Below, piece after piece: positions 1 to 8,956 of a stretch of 18,255 nucleotides of DNA. A program made the translations under genes and the position numbers. The stretch is from Chrysochromulina tobinii. Its lineage: Eukaryota > Haptophyta > Prymnesiales > Chrysochromulinaceae. The notes under the pieces are model-generated. The model worked only from the letters and a program-made list of their open reading frames with translations, had not been told where the DNA came from and did not search any database. The DNA is taken from the NCBI GenBank assembly GCA_001275005.1, contig JWZX01001125.1:1-18255 (forward strand), written 5' to 3'. How positions within the stretch are numbered: position 1 is the first letter of the stretch; every line of letters starts with the position of its first letter.

Positions 1-432
1 ATCCCCTCTCGACTCGCGCCGTACCGGCTGCTCCGCTGAGCGTGACCCGCGACACGCGAAGGGAAGGGACGCGCGCGCCGCTCCTCACACGCAGTCGGTA
101 TCAACAGTACAAGTATAATATTGACAGAATCAAAATACAGTACCGGTAAAAAGACACCGGGGGGAGCCGGGACACACACCGGTACCGTACAGAAAAAGCT
201 GCACAGTATTTCGGCTTAGGCTCAAAAAGAAAGAAAAATGTTGCGCGACTCACCCACTGATAAACCCACACGCAGAAGGGCCGAGCGTGAACAAGCGTGC
301 TGAGAGACGTGAGAGAGAGAGAGCTATCTTTAGAGCGCGGACTCGAGGGAAGAGGATAGAGGCACACCCCTCCTTGTATCTCATTGCAGGTGTACATTCG
401 TGCTCACCACGCCTCGGGATGTGAGCCGCAGC
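1..432. other. Non-coding flank downstream of the dioxygenase-like gene
   Basis: No supported gene. The stretch lies 3' of the minus-strand dioxygenase-like gene. It contains a GA-dinucleotide run near 309-323 and an A/T-richer patch near 110-145. A 98-codon minus-strand open frame (101-397) has an unremarkable, Ser/Phe/Tyr/Cys-rich composition and no recognisable motif. The last 52 bases (381-432) could be coding if the dioxygenase-like gene uses an alternative C-terminal splice (see that entry). Confidence 0.4.
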
Positions 433-2719
433 TCAGCAAGCGCTGTTTCGAGTCGCCCCTGTTCCAAAGTTCCAGCCTGCGAGAAGCGGCTTAGACCTAA
501 GTAGCCAGTGCCTGTCTCCGACGCAACTTCGAACTGTGCCATTTCGGCCGAGCCCGTCGTCCTCGACCCGCGCACGCTTCTTCTTCTTCTTCTCCTTCTT
601 CCCCTCGAGTAGCGGCGCAGCTGGACGACCGCCCCCCAAGCTTGGCACCAAGGCCGCTGCACCAAAAGTGCCATGCGATTCGATGTGAGCAGAGCCATCG
701 TTGCCCGTCGAGGTGAGAGCGCCCGCTCTGCCGACGCCGCCCTCACCGCGTCCGCCCGCCTCGCCCAGCTCAGCCGAGATCGCCGCGATCGCCGCCACGT
801 TCAATTGCTTCGTGTATCGATCAAACGCCTCGAGCTCTGCGATCGTAGCGTACACGCGCCGGTCGTAGTCGCGATGCATCTGCTCCTCCTGCTCCGGGTG
901 CGAGTGCGTCGAGCCGCCGGCGACGGGGCGCGAGAGCTTCACGTCGGCGCGGATCGTGCTATAGTCTCCCCGCAGCATCAGTAGCTGCCTCATGTAGGAG
1001 CACACGGCGGTCGCAAGGGTGAGATGGAAGCGCACCGGAGAGACAGGGACGGCTGGGCTGGGCGTGTGCGCGCTCGGCGCTCGGTGCATATGGCGAGACG
1101 ATCAAAGAAAAACAGAGGACATCTGGGAGTATGCGTGCGCACCGCTCGGCGCACGGTACGCTCGCGCTCCTCCTCAAACGTGGCCAGTGCAGCGAGGCCC
1201 CTTGCGCTCGCCTTAGGCCGTGGTTGCAAGCCAGGCACGAAGGTGAGTCGCATGCCACCCTCCTTGGCCATGTGAGGCCAGCCGCGGAGCCAAGAGAGGC
1301 AGATGGGGGCGTGCGAGCGCTCGAAATCAGCGCTCGGCGTGGGGCACATGGGTGCCGGCACAACCGCCCCGAGCTGCGCCTCGCGGTGTGTAAAGCAGGC
1401 CGTCTTGAGAGCGTCAAGCCTGCCAGCGCGGCCTAGCACGTCGAGCCACGCCTGGGTGGCTCCCTTTGCAGGCGGCGCTCGGCCGTCCTCGAGAAAGGCG
1501 AGCGCCTCGCTGAGCGCGGCGAGCACGGGCGCTTCGAAAAAGGGCGCGAACACCGGGCCGCCCTTGGCCACGAACCTGGCCACCGTCGCATCCCCGACGC
1601 GCCTGGGTGAGCAGACAGGGCAAACGGAGAAACAGTGATCATCAGTGCGAACTGGAAGACGAGAGGCGAGCGGTGAGGCGAGGCGAGGCGAGGCGAGGTG
1701 AGGCGAGGCGAAGAGGCGAGACAGCATGGGCGCATATGGATGGCAGGCTAGTGAGCTCACGTCATCAGCAAGGTGAGCTCGGCCGCCGTCTCCACCTGCA
1801 GCGCGTGCGGATCTGAAGATTTCGCGGCTGCGCTTGCCGCACGCGCGTCGACCGTCTTGGGCGGTGGGATGGCCGCGTGCGTGTGCTCTGGGTGGAACAT
1901 GGAAAGGAAGACAAAGTAGCGTGCGGTAGTCAGGCGCGAAAGGCCGCACGTGTGGGCACCTGTGGGGGGATTGCGACGGGGTCATGCATTGCATGAGCAC
2001 ATCGGATCCGCAGGCGTGAGACTGAATGATGTGTGCTGCGATCTAAAGATGATCTCGTGCGTACCATCCTTGGCGGCGGCACGATTGGGCCTTGCGCCTT
2101 CCCAATGGATGAGTGCTTGGCACCCGTGCTCGCGTGCCCAGTCGAGGGGCGACGCGCGGCCGGCGGCGAGGAGCTCGCGGCAAGCGACGTAGGCCTCGAG
2201 CATCGAGCCTGAGTCGATGTGCGCCTCGAGCCTCGAGCCTCCGGGCGGTTTCAGGATGGTGAGCGGCAGCGCCTCCACGTCCACGGGGCAGCCCCACATG
2301 CGCTGGAAGGCTGCGACGATCTTCTCGGCATGCACAATTGTTGGCCGAGCGCCGCTGACCTGAGTCTCGCCAAAGCCGCTGAGCCGCCATCCCTTCCAGC
2401 ACATGCCCTGCGGGTTGGGCCCGGCTAGCGCGCGGAAGATGGCCTTGGCCGATTCAGGCGGCAGGCACTGCTTTCGCCATTTCGAGTCGAACAGGTTGGC
2501 TATCCGCTCGAGCGCCACACCACGTCCGTATGCCAGCCCAAAGGAAAGGGAGGAGTCGGCGCGCAGCGCCGGCGGTAGCCGCGAGAGGTACGCTTGTTCG
2601 AGGCGTCCCAAGTGGTGCATGAGTACATCGGCATCGGCCGCGTCGCAGTAGCACGAGTCGAAGCTGCGATGCTTGGCAAAGCCCTCGGCGACGGCCTCCG
2701 AGACGGATGGCGAGCTCAT
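433..2719 (-). CDS. Fe(II)/2-oxoglutarate dioxygenase-like protein, four exons
   Basis: Proposed exons on the minus strand are 2719-2065, 1959-1761, 1602-1160 and 1052-433. All introns are GT-AG (105, 158 and 107 nt; donors gtacgc, gtgagc, gtaccg). The exon lengths sum to 1917 nt, giving 638 codons plus a stop with consistent phases. Exon 1 carries H167-I-D169 after a predicted beta strand. The exon 1/2 junction creates D-G-A-H221, followed by ten residues and R232, then an aromatic strand (RYFVFLSMFHP). HxD...Hx10R is the metal and 2-oxoglutarate binding pattern of the double-stranded beta-helix dioxygenases. The substrate cannot be inferred. The last 400 residues match no family I recognise and end in a Lys/Arg-rich, possibly nuclear-targeting stretch (KKEKKKKKRAR). 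The C-terminus is uncertain: a further 58-nt intron (gttcga...cgcag) would shift the frame to a stop at 381-383 and give a more ordinary-looking tail. The start is the first ATG of the exon 1 frame. Exons 1-3 are the best supported. Confidence 0.6.
1663..1720. repeat. GAGGC pentanucleotide repeat inside intron 2
   Basis: An imperfect run of about ten GAGGC/GAGGT units. It lies entirely within the proposed second intron (1603-1760) of the dioxygenase-like gene. On the transcribed strand it reads as a pyrimidine-rich CGCCT run, upstream of the proposed acceptor (ctcacccag). It could act as an extended polypyrimidine tract; that role is inference. Confidence 0.8.
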
Positions 2720-3208
2720 GCACAGGGCTGTGAAAGTCTGCAGTGAAAGTCCTCATGGATTGGGGGTGAGCAGAGACGGTCCCCCACCCCTTTCCAGCTC
2801 ACTTCGGCCGACCGAAGGCCACACACCGGCCTAAGGCAACGCACGCGTGAGCGCGTGCAATTACATCCCCCACCCCTTTCATCTAGTATTCTAGTTGGTG
2901 AGCGTCAAGTACATGTACATGTAACTTGAACTTAAACTTGAAGTCTTGATGGTAGCGCGGGGGATCGCGACATACAACGGCATGACGAACCTGTCTCGCG
3001 AAAGTCCGACGGCGCATGACGGCGCCCACAGGTCGCACATTCGACAGGAAGCGAGCACTCGCTCGAAGCTCGCCGGACAACGCTCAAAGCTTCAATCGCG
3101 TCCTCCTCGGTGTGTACAACAACGCTGGGACCGCGGCCGATAGCACGTCGCAGCACGACCTCTGCCGACACTGCCCCTTGCCCTGCTCCTCATCACCTGC
3201 TCGCAGGC
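2720..3208. promoter_or_regulatory. Divergent intergenic region between dioxygenase-like and coiled-coil genes
   Basis: This region separates two divergently oriented genes, so it should hold both promoters. It shows a 15-bp exact direct repeat (tcccccacccctttc) at 2780-2794 and 2866-2880. A 7-bp-stem hairpin (gcacgcg / cgcgtgc) lies at 2841-2858. A near-palindrome centred on tacatgtacatgta lies at 2906-2927, followed by repeated acttgaa-type words. No convincing TATA box was seen. The sequence tcgcag just before the ATG at 3209 resembles a splice acceptor, so a 5'UTR intron is possible. Regulatory function is inferred from position only. Confidence 0.35.
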
Positions 3209-4479
3209 ATGGCCTCCTCCGTGTCGGCGCAAGAGCCAGATGACGAGCGCGATTGCCTCGGAGCTATTCCTGTGCCGATGAGCGGTGGAGATAACCAATG
3301 GCTCCAATTCATGGCCAACGTGGCACCTGTGCGAGCAGCATATGCAGCCACTTTCGGTATTGTCACGACAAATTTGTCTAAGGGGGATGGCAAGATTCAT
3401 AGATCGACCATGAAGTACTGCTTGGATGCGAACCATCGAACCAAAAGGTATGCCAATTACCAAGGCCGGTAGTCTCATGCTGTGCTTGAGCCTTGGTTGC
3501 GCAGTTCGATGCTCTATCTGGGGCTCTTCGGAATGGAGGCCGGTGTGCTCACGCGTTTACCTCCTGCAGATCCTCATGCCACGCGCGAGAGTGCCATCGC
3601 CTGGTCTGATGCGCCCCACGCTTGATTGCCGCAGCGACTCGCGTATTGGCAATCAAGAAGATGGAGGAGGCAAAAGGTATCGAGAGGGACCACAAGCAGC
3701 TTCATGGAAAGGAAACGTTCATCGTGTATATGAGCGAGGAGGATAAGAAATCAAAGATCTTCAAAACGCTCGAGGAGACCGTCGAGGCCCGAGCAGAGGC
3801 GATCGGCATCCCGAGGAGGTGCGCGCGCAAGCGAACCGCTCGCTGCGGGCTAGCTGCTGAGTCCTTGTCTGCTGTGTCGGCTGTGATGTCGGCTGCTGTT
3901 TCAAATTTGTGCAGCGTGCTTGCCAAGGTCGACGCTGCCTATCGGGCAAAAGAGGAGTGGGAGCACGCCATCAAAGAGCTACACAACGAGGAGACGGTAC
4001 GGTCGGATCAGGGCGCCGAGCTTCCGGCAACCCTCCAGGTGTTCCATGACCTCCAGGCGCGTGCCAACAAGGCAAAAGCACAAAAGGAGGAGACCGACAC
4101 AACCAAGCTCCAAGAGCTCCTCACGTCTGCCAAGGTGGAGCTTGACTACATCGACAAAAAGGTGAAAGAGCTAGACGACGAGATTAAGAAGATCCCTCCG
4201 AAGATCGAGGGCCTGAAGAAGGAGAACGCCAAACTTGATTGCAACATCATCCAGCTCGCATCGTCTGACGACGAGGAGAAGATGGCCGCCGCGATGAGAG
4301 AGCGGCGGAACAACCGCGATAAGATTTCGGAGCACGAGGGAAAGAAGTTTGTTCTGAACGAGGCCATCGAGAAGTGCAAGAAGGAAAAGACGGAACTCGA
4401 AGAGACGATGAAGAGGATCGGAGAAATGATCGGAGGAGCGCTTCCATCGGCGAAAAAGCAGCGAAAAACGAAGGCTTAA
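3209..4479 (+). CDS. Orphan coiled-coil protein, four exons
   Basis: I do not recognise this gene. Proposed exons are 3209-3447, 3505-3542, 3635-3818 and 3915-4479, with GT-AG introns of 57, 92 and 96 nt. The exons total 1026 nt, coding for 341 aa plus a stop, and all phases agree. The 38-nt second exon joins its neighbours into a smooth amphipathic stretch (SSMLYLGLFGMEAATRV), which supports the model. Residues 1-80 form a globular-looking N-terminus. Residues about 85-150 are helical and charged. Residues about 190-330 are a Lys/Glu-rich heptad-like coiled coil. The end is basic (KKQRKTK), a possible nuclear signal. The ATG at 3209 has a good context (caggcATGG); an in-frame extension to 3110 is open but less convincing. 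Third-position GC is lower than in the RINT1 and methyltransferase genes. Function is unknown; a structural or DNA-associated role would be speculation. Confidence 0.6.
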
Positions 4480-4922
4480 GAAGATCCTGATGAAGATCCA
4501 GATGAAGATGATTGAAACGAAGGCTCGGGGCAGGGAAGAAGCACGTGAGTTCGCTCTTCGCAACTGCACTAGCGACGCAATGGAGGTTAGGGACGCGAAC
4601 ATCAACACGCGTGCATTTGTGAACCAGGGAGACCTGGGTCGTGTAGTACACGAATCACGATTCGATACGGCGACATACGGGCCGCATCGCGCATGAACCA
4701 TGATTGTGAGGAACGCGCGAGAACCGACCAGAACCTCGGGGCGTCGGGCGTGTATGGTGTATCGAATGCGCCGGAGCGGGACGGTGCATGGAGAGTCAGC
4801 GCATGGTTGTCACATGGGACTGGAGATCAACGGAGATGGCGCCTTGATTGTTGATCGGAGAGATCTAGAAAAGTTTGTCTTACCATCTCGCGGATTCGAC
4901 AGCGAACGACACCCGCAAACCG

Positions 4923-4971
4923 GGTATCGAACCCCGCGCGTTTCGTCAAACCGCAATGACCAATTGTGATA
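4923..4971 (-). other. tRNA-like A box / B box relic
   Basis: On the minus strand, tatcacaattgg (4971-4960) resembles a pol III A box and ggttcgatacc (4933-4923) resembles a B box with its T-loop TTCGATA. The spacing is close to a tRNA gene, and between them lies a stem-loop that could be an anticodon arm. However, the flanking sequences do not form an acceptor stem and the variable loop is too short. This is not a functional tRNA gene. It may be a decayed tRNA, a tRNA-derived SINE head, or chance. Confidence 0.2.
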
Positions 4972-5370
4972 TGATGTGACATTTATGTGTCCCGTCCGTT
5001 CTGATAGAGTATCAGAGTATCGGGTCGACAGCCGCGCGCGACGCGGCCCGCAAGCGCAAGAGCCAAGACACCGCTGCCTCACCGGGGTCCGGCGTACATA
5101 CGGATTACATACGGATGCGATTAACACTAGCTCGGGGACCCCTGGCGCCCCTATTATCACAGCCATATACTCGATCAGCCGCCGGGCCGGGCCGCTAAGG
5201 GCCGCTTAACGCTTTACCATCTAACGAACTCGACAGAACGAGTTTAATCAATTAATAAAAATACTGTAAGGTACCGGACCCTGTTGTCATCACAGTGGAT
5301 TCAATAATACTTTCACCGGGGTCCGGGGGGCTCCGGGCGCAATAGGAATTCCTACATCTTGTATTGAGCC

Positions 5371-5530
5371 CTGTCGTGGCTGTCGTAAGGCTGTCGTCCC
5401 TGTCGAGCTGTCGAGCTGTCGAGGCTCCGTCGAGTTAACCGTCGAGGCGCTGTCGAGGCGCTGTCGGGCTGTCGAGGCCTTGCCTGTCGAGCCTGTCGAG
5501 TAGTACCCAGCTGTCGAGTAGCTGTCGAGT
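5371..5530. repeat. Irregular CTGTCGAG octamer array
   Basis: Nine exact copies of CTGTCGAG plus several one- or two-base variants (ctgtcgtg, ctgtcgta, ctgtcgtc, ctgtcggg, ccgtcgag) fall within about 160 bp. Spacing is variable rather than a fixed period, so it looks more like a degenerate cluster of short words than a clean tandem repeat. The array lies about 510 bp upstream of the 971-aa gene's ATG. Confidence 0.85.
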
Positions 5531-5912
5531 ACTACATGTACGTATAAATGTCCACATCTGTCGCCGCTCCCGGCGTCCCGGGGCCGGAGGACGCAGAGCG
5601 CCTTCCCGGACGAGCTGCACTCGACGACACAGAAGCAGCAGTAACCCTCCACTACGCCCACATAACGCCCACACCCCCCCGTCGAACCCCCCCGTACCAC
5701 ACTAAGTACCACACAGGTGTACCATACGCATATACCACCATACCCTAGTTGACCATACCTTCATTTATAGAACCACACCGCACTGAGACGCACTAAAACA
5801 CGCCCCCCTCCATCCCACCAATACAAACTCCAATTGGCTGGGCTATCCAGACGCCGCGTCCACGCCCAAGTAGGAGACGAGCCACACCGATTCTCCCATT
5901 GTCGCGTGTACC

Positions 5913-5928
5913 GTGTGAACGTTCACAC
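5913..5928. promoter_or_regulatory. 16-bp perfect palindrome upstream of the SAP/HNH gene
   Basis: gtgtgaacgttcacac reads identically on both strands. It lies 112 bp before the ATG at 6041, where a promoter or 5' leader is expected. The symmetry suits a dimeric DNA-binding protein; that role is inferred. Between it and the ATG lies a short upstream frame, ATG to TAG at 5981-6004, which would be a 7-codon uORF if it is transcribed. Confidence 0.4.
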
Positions 5929-6040
5929 TCCTTGATTTTTTATCGTTTGAAGCAAGCAGACCGTGTATGGTTTCAGAAGAATGCCGCTCCGGGAGGCGTG
6001 CTAGTAAGCTTCGCCCATTTCAGACCTCACGGGGCATAAG

Positions 6041-6191
6041 ATGGCATCGCTCGCAGATGCAAAGCAGAAGATCTTAGCAATGAAGAAGAAACGAGAAGAA
6101 GAAACGGCAGCGCAGGCAGCGGCGAAGAAGGCCACCGCACAACTCGCTGCGCCTCCTGCTGCAACGCCAGCCCCGGCCCCAGCCCCGGTCC

Positions 6192-6222
<31 letters not shown>

Positions 6223-8956
6223 ACCCATCGCCCTGAGCGACGCGCCGCCGCCGCCGAAGAAGAATGCGAAGAAGAGCGACGGCGGCCAAGCCGCATCCGC
6301 ACTGCCCGCTCCCACGCCTGCACCCGCTCCAACGCCCGTCCCCGCTCCCGCTGCGCCTTCGGCCGAGTCGGCGAAGAAAACCGCAAAGAAAGCCGCAAAG
6401 GAGGCTCCCGCTGCCGCGGCGGCGGCGGGCGCAACTCCCGCGGGCGGCGCATCGTCAAGCTCTGTCAGCGGCGCATCGACGATGTCTGCCGTTGCGGGCG
6501 ATGGCGAGTCCAAGAAGGCCAAACTCGTTCCAGCGGTGGCGCCACAGGCCGCGAAGCCTCAGACGATGGAGGAGGCTGAGGGGGAGGCGCTAGCGCCGGC
6601 ATCGAACCCGCCAGGCATCAATTGGAGCTGGCTTGAGGCCATACCACCACACAGCGACAAAAGCTACAGCCTCAAGAGCCTGTGCCAGCAGAAGGGTCTG
6701 GACGACACGGGATTAGCAAAGAAGTTGGTAGCCCGTCTCATCGAAGCAGGTGGCCCCACGCTGGAGAGTCTCCGTGAGATGTGCAAGGCTGCAGGCTTGG
6801 GCACGTCCGGCGGCAGGAAGCAACTGGCTGACCGCTTGTGGAATCAGCAGCATGCCTTCCTCGACGCTGCGAAGAGGGGCGATTTCGAGGAGGTGCGAAA
6901 GCTCCTCGAGGTCCATTCGCATCTTGTCAACGTGCAACCTGGGGGTCGCTGGTCTGCGCTGCATCAGTTCGCGCAAAAAGGTAACAAAGATGCGGTCAAG
7001 TACTTGCTTGAGAAGGGTGCGGGCACCTGCGTGGTCAACAAAGACGACGACACGCCCCGGGAGGTGACGCCCCTGGACGCCCCTGCAGTCAGGTCGATGC
7101 TTCAAGACAAGGAGGACCAGACGCTCTCGGCCATCTCAAAGGTCATCAAAAGCCATGTTCACCGTCTCGACGATCATTGCACTACTAAAAATTCGATTCG
7201 AATGGACTTGCAAGGCAGAGGGTACGTAGAGGGTACGCATTATCGCCGGCAATGGTTCAAGGATCAGATCGAACGCGAAAGGACTGATTCCCTTGACATT
7301 CTCAACTTCAAGCAGGCTGCCAAAGAGGCAGATATTCAGCTCGACGGCTCTGAGACTAAGACGAAGATCATTGAGAAGCTCGCTGGAAAGCTTGCTAAGC
7401 AAGTGGAGGAAGAGGAGGCGAAGTCTGCGGTCCCTTGGAACCTTCATGGGTTCAAGAAGCGCAGCCTCGAAAAGCTCGGTGCGGCCCGCCTAAAGGTCCT
7501 CTGCTGGGAGCGCGACCTCGACGTGAAGAAGAAGGCGCACTCCACTACCTGTATCCAACGGCTCATGGAGTGGAAGAAGAAGCCGACTTCGGAACCCACC
7601 ATAACTGAGGAGTCCATCGCGGCTGAGGAGCCCATGGAAGAGGAGTCGGACGCGGGTGACGGCGGTGAGAAAGATGATGATGATGATGGGGAGGACGCGA
7701 TCCCGCTTCCAGTCGAGCTGCGTGACAACCCGGGCCTGGTTCGAGTCCAAAAATCAAAGCTCCAAACCTACGGCAAGGAAATCTTGCGCAAGCTATGTTC
7801 CGACCGTCGCATCCCTGGAATCCGTAAGAACTGCAGCAATGTGCAAAAGATGGCGGATGCGCTCGCCCGCTGGCGTGGAACCCCAAAGGCAAAGCAGTGG
7901 GTCGAGGAGCAGGCTTCTGACGACGACGACGAGGAGGAGGAGGAGGACAAGCCGATGGATATCCCGGAAGATGATGGGTTCGCCGTCTCTGACAAAGTCT
8001 ATGTTGAAGGCGAGAGCAGGCGGGGGCAGATCATGGAGATTGGGTCTGGTGACCGGAAAGGCCAGGTTCGAGTCCGCATCCCGTTCCGTCCGTCGCAATG
8101 GGTTGATGTGGAGAAAGTCAGATATGAGACTTTCGCTGCCAAGCAAAAGGGCAACCGGGAGGCTGACTGTGAGCCTTCAGCAAAGAAGAAGAAGATGGCC
8201 CCAGAACAATCTGCCTCTTCCTCATCGGCCTTCGGTGCCAAGACCAAAGAGGCAGATTATTACTCCGCACTCAATAATGAAAATCGCGAGAAAATTATGA
8301 AGATCGTCGAAGACTATCTCAAGATGCAGCGTCTGGAGGAAGAGAATAAGCAGCTCCAGGAGGATGTAGGGGAGGCAAAAAAGTTGCTGAGAAAGGCTGG
8401 TGCCCAGATCATGAAGCTCGAGGCGCAACTCAGCGATGGCAGTGGCCTTCTGACTAAGGAGCAGTCAAAGCAGCTGAAAAAGCTGGAGGACGATAAACGG
8501 ATTCCGACAGGCTACATGGAAATCAAAGCTTACAGGAAAGCGCTTGAGGAGCGGGGCCTCCTTGAGAAGGCGGCAGGTGCGGCGCACGAGGGCCAGCATG
8601 TGTTTCATATCATTGCGGCTGCCAATGGTGGACCGGACCACACAGACAACTATCTCTTCGCGCTTGGTGGCACATTCAACATCGCAGTCGGTGCTCACCT
8701 GGACCATTTCAATTGCTTTCTCGCCGGCAAGGCGAAAGCCATGAAGGCCGTTGCGATTGCCATGCAGGCCGCAAAGGACCCTGCGCTTCATAGATGGATC
8801 AGAACACCAACAGGCAAGGACTTTCGGATCTACACCGAAGGTAAGCACAAGGGCAAAACGGGTGAAGATCTGTTCAACGACGGCCAGAAGGTTTTCCGCG
8901 CCATCCGCGACGAGGAACGCAACCGCATGAAGGCCAAGGGGTCCTCGAGCACGTGA
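6041..8956 (+). CDS. SAP/ankyrin/SH3-like protein with C-terminal HNH-like nuclease motif
   Basis: One uninterrupted exon encodes 971 aa; the ATG context (taagATGG) is favourable. Residues 1-30 are a charged helix. Residues 31-190 are an Ala/Pro-rich linker with polyproline and Lys patches. SAP-like helix pairs, a DNA-binding fold, are seen at about 208-236 and 239-267, with weaker candidates at 474-512 and 573-612. Residues 270-355 resemble ankyrin repeats (AAKRGDFEEVRKLLE, then SALHQFAQKGNKDAVKYLLE). Acidic runs lie at 534-552 and 626-636. Residues 645-697 look like a small SH3/Tudor-type barrel. Residues 745-820 are coiled coil. Residues 853-900 contain HVFHII...NGG...DN...FN, matching the H-N-N/H layout of HNH nucleases (H856, N870, N880; H886 and H889 nearby), though the usual acidic or His residue before the first H is Phe. 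A nuclear DNA-binding protein is likely. Nuclease activity is uncertain. Third-position GC is lower than in downstream genes, and low-complexity repeats flank both ends. Confidence 0.85.

Larger units (their letters stand above)
4480..6040. other. Non-coding interval with repeats and palindromes
   Basis: About 1.56 kb with no gene I can support. Just after the coiled-coil stop, short gatgaagat-type words repeat (4488-4512). A tRNA-like pair of internal promoter boxes lies on the minus strand (4923-4971). A hairpin ctgata-gag-tatcag lies at 5001-5015. A 14-bp exact direct repeat (tcaccggggtccgg) occurs at 5079-5092 and 5313-5326. An A/T-rich patch lies near 5237-5270. The CTGTCGAG array (5371-5530) follows, then a tataaat at 5543-5549 and a C/A-rich stretch (5650-5830). 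The 3' end, about 5880-6040, is probably the promoter and 5' leader of the 971-aa gene. Confidence 0.5.

Noticed and set aside
5290-5712. 140-codon minus-strand frame across the CTGTCGAG array
   Set aside because: Its Ser/Thr/Arg pattern is dictated by the repeat, and the remainder shows no protein signal.
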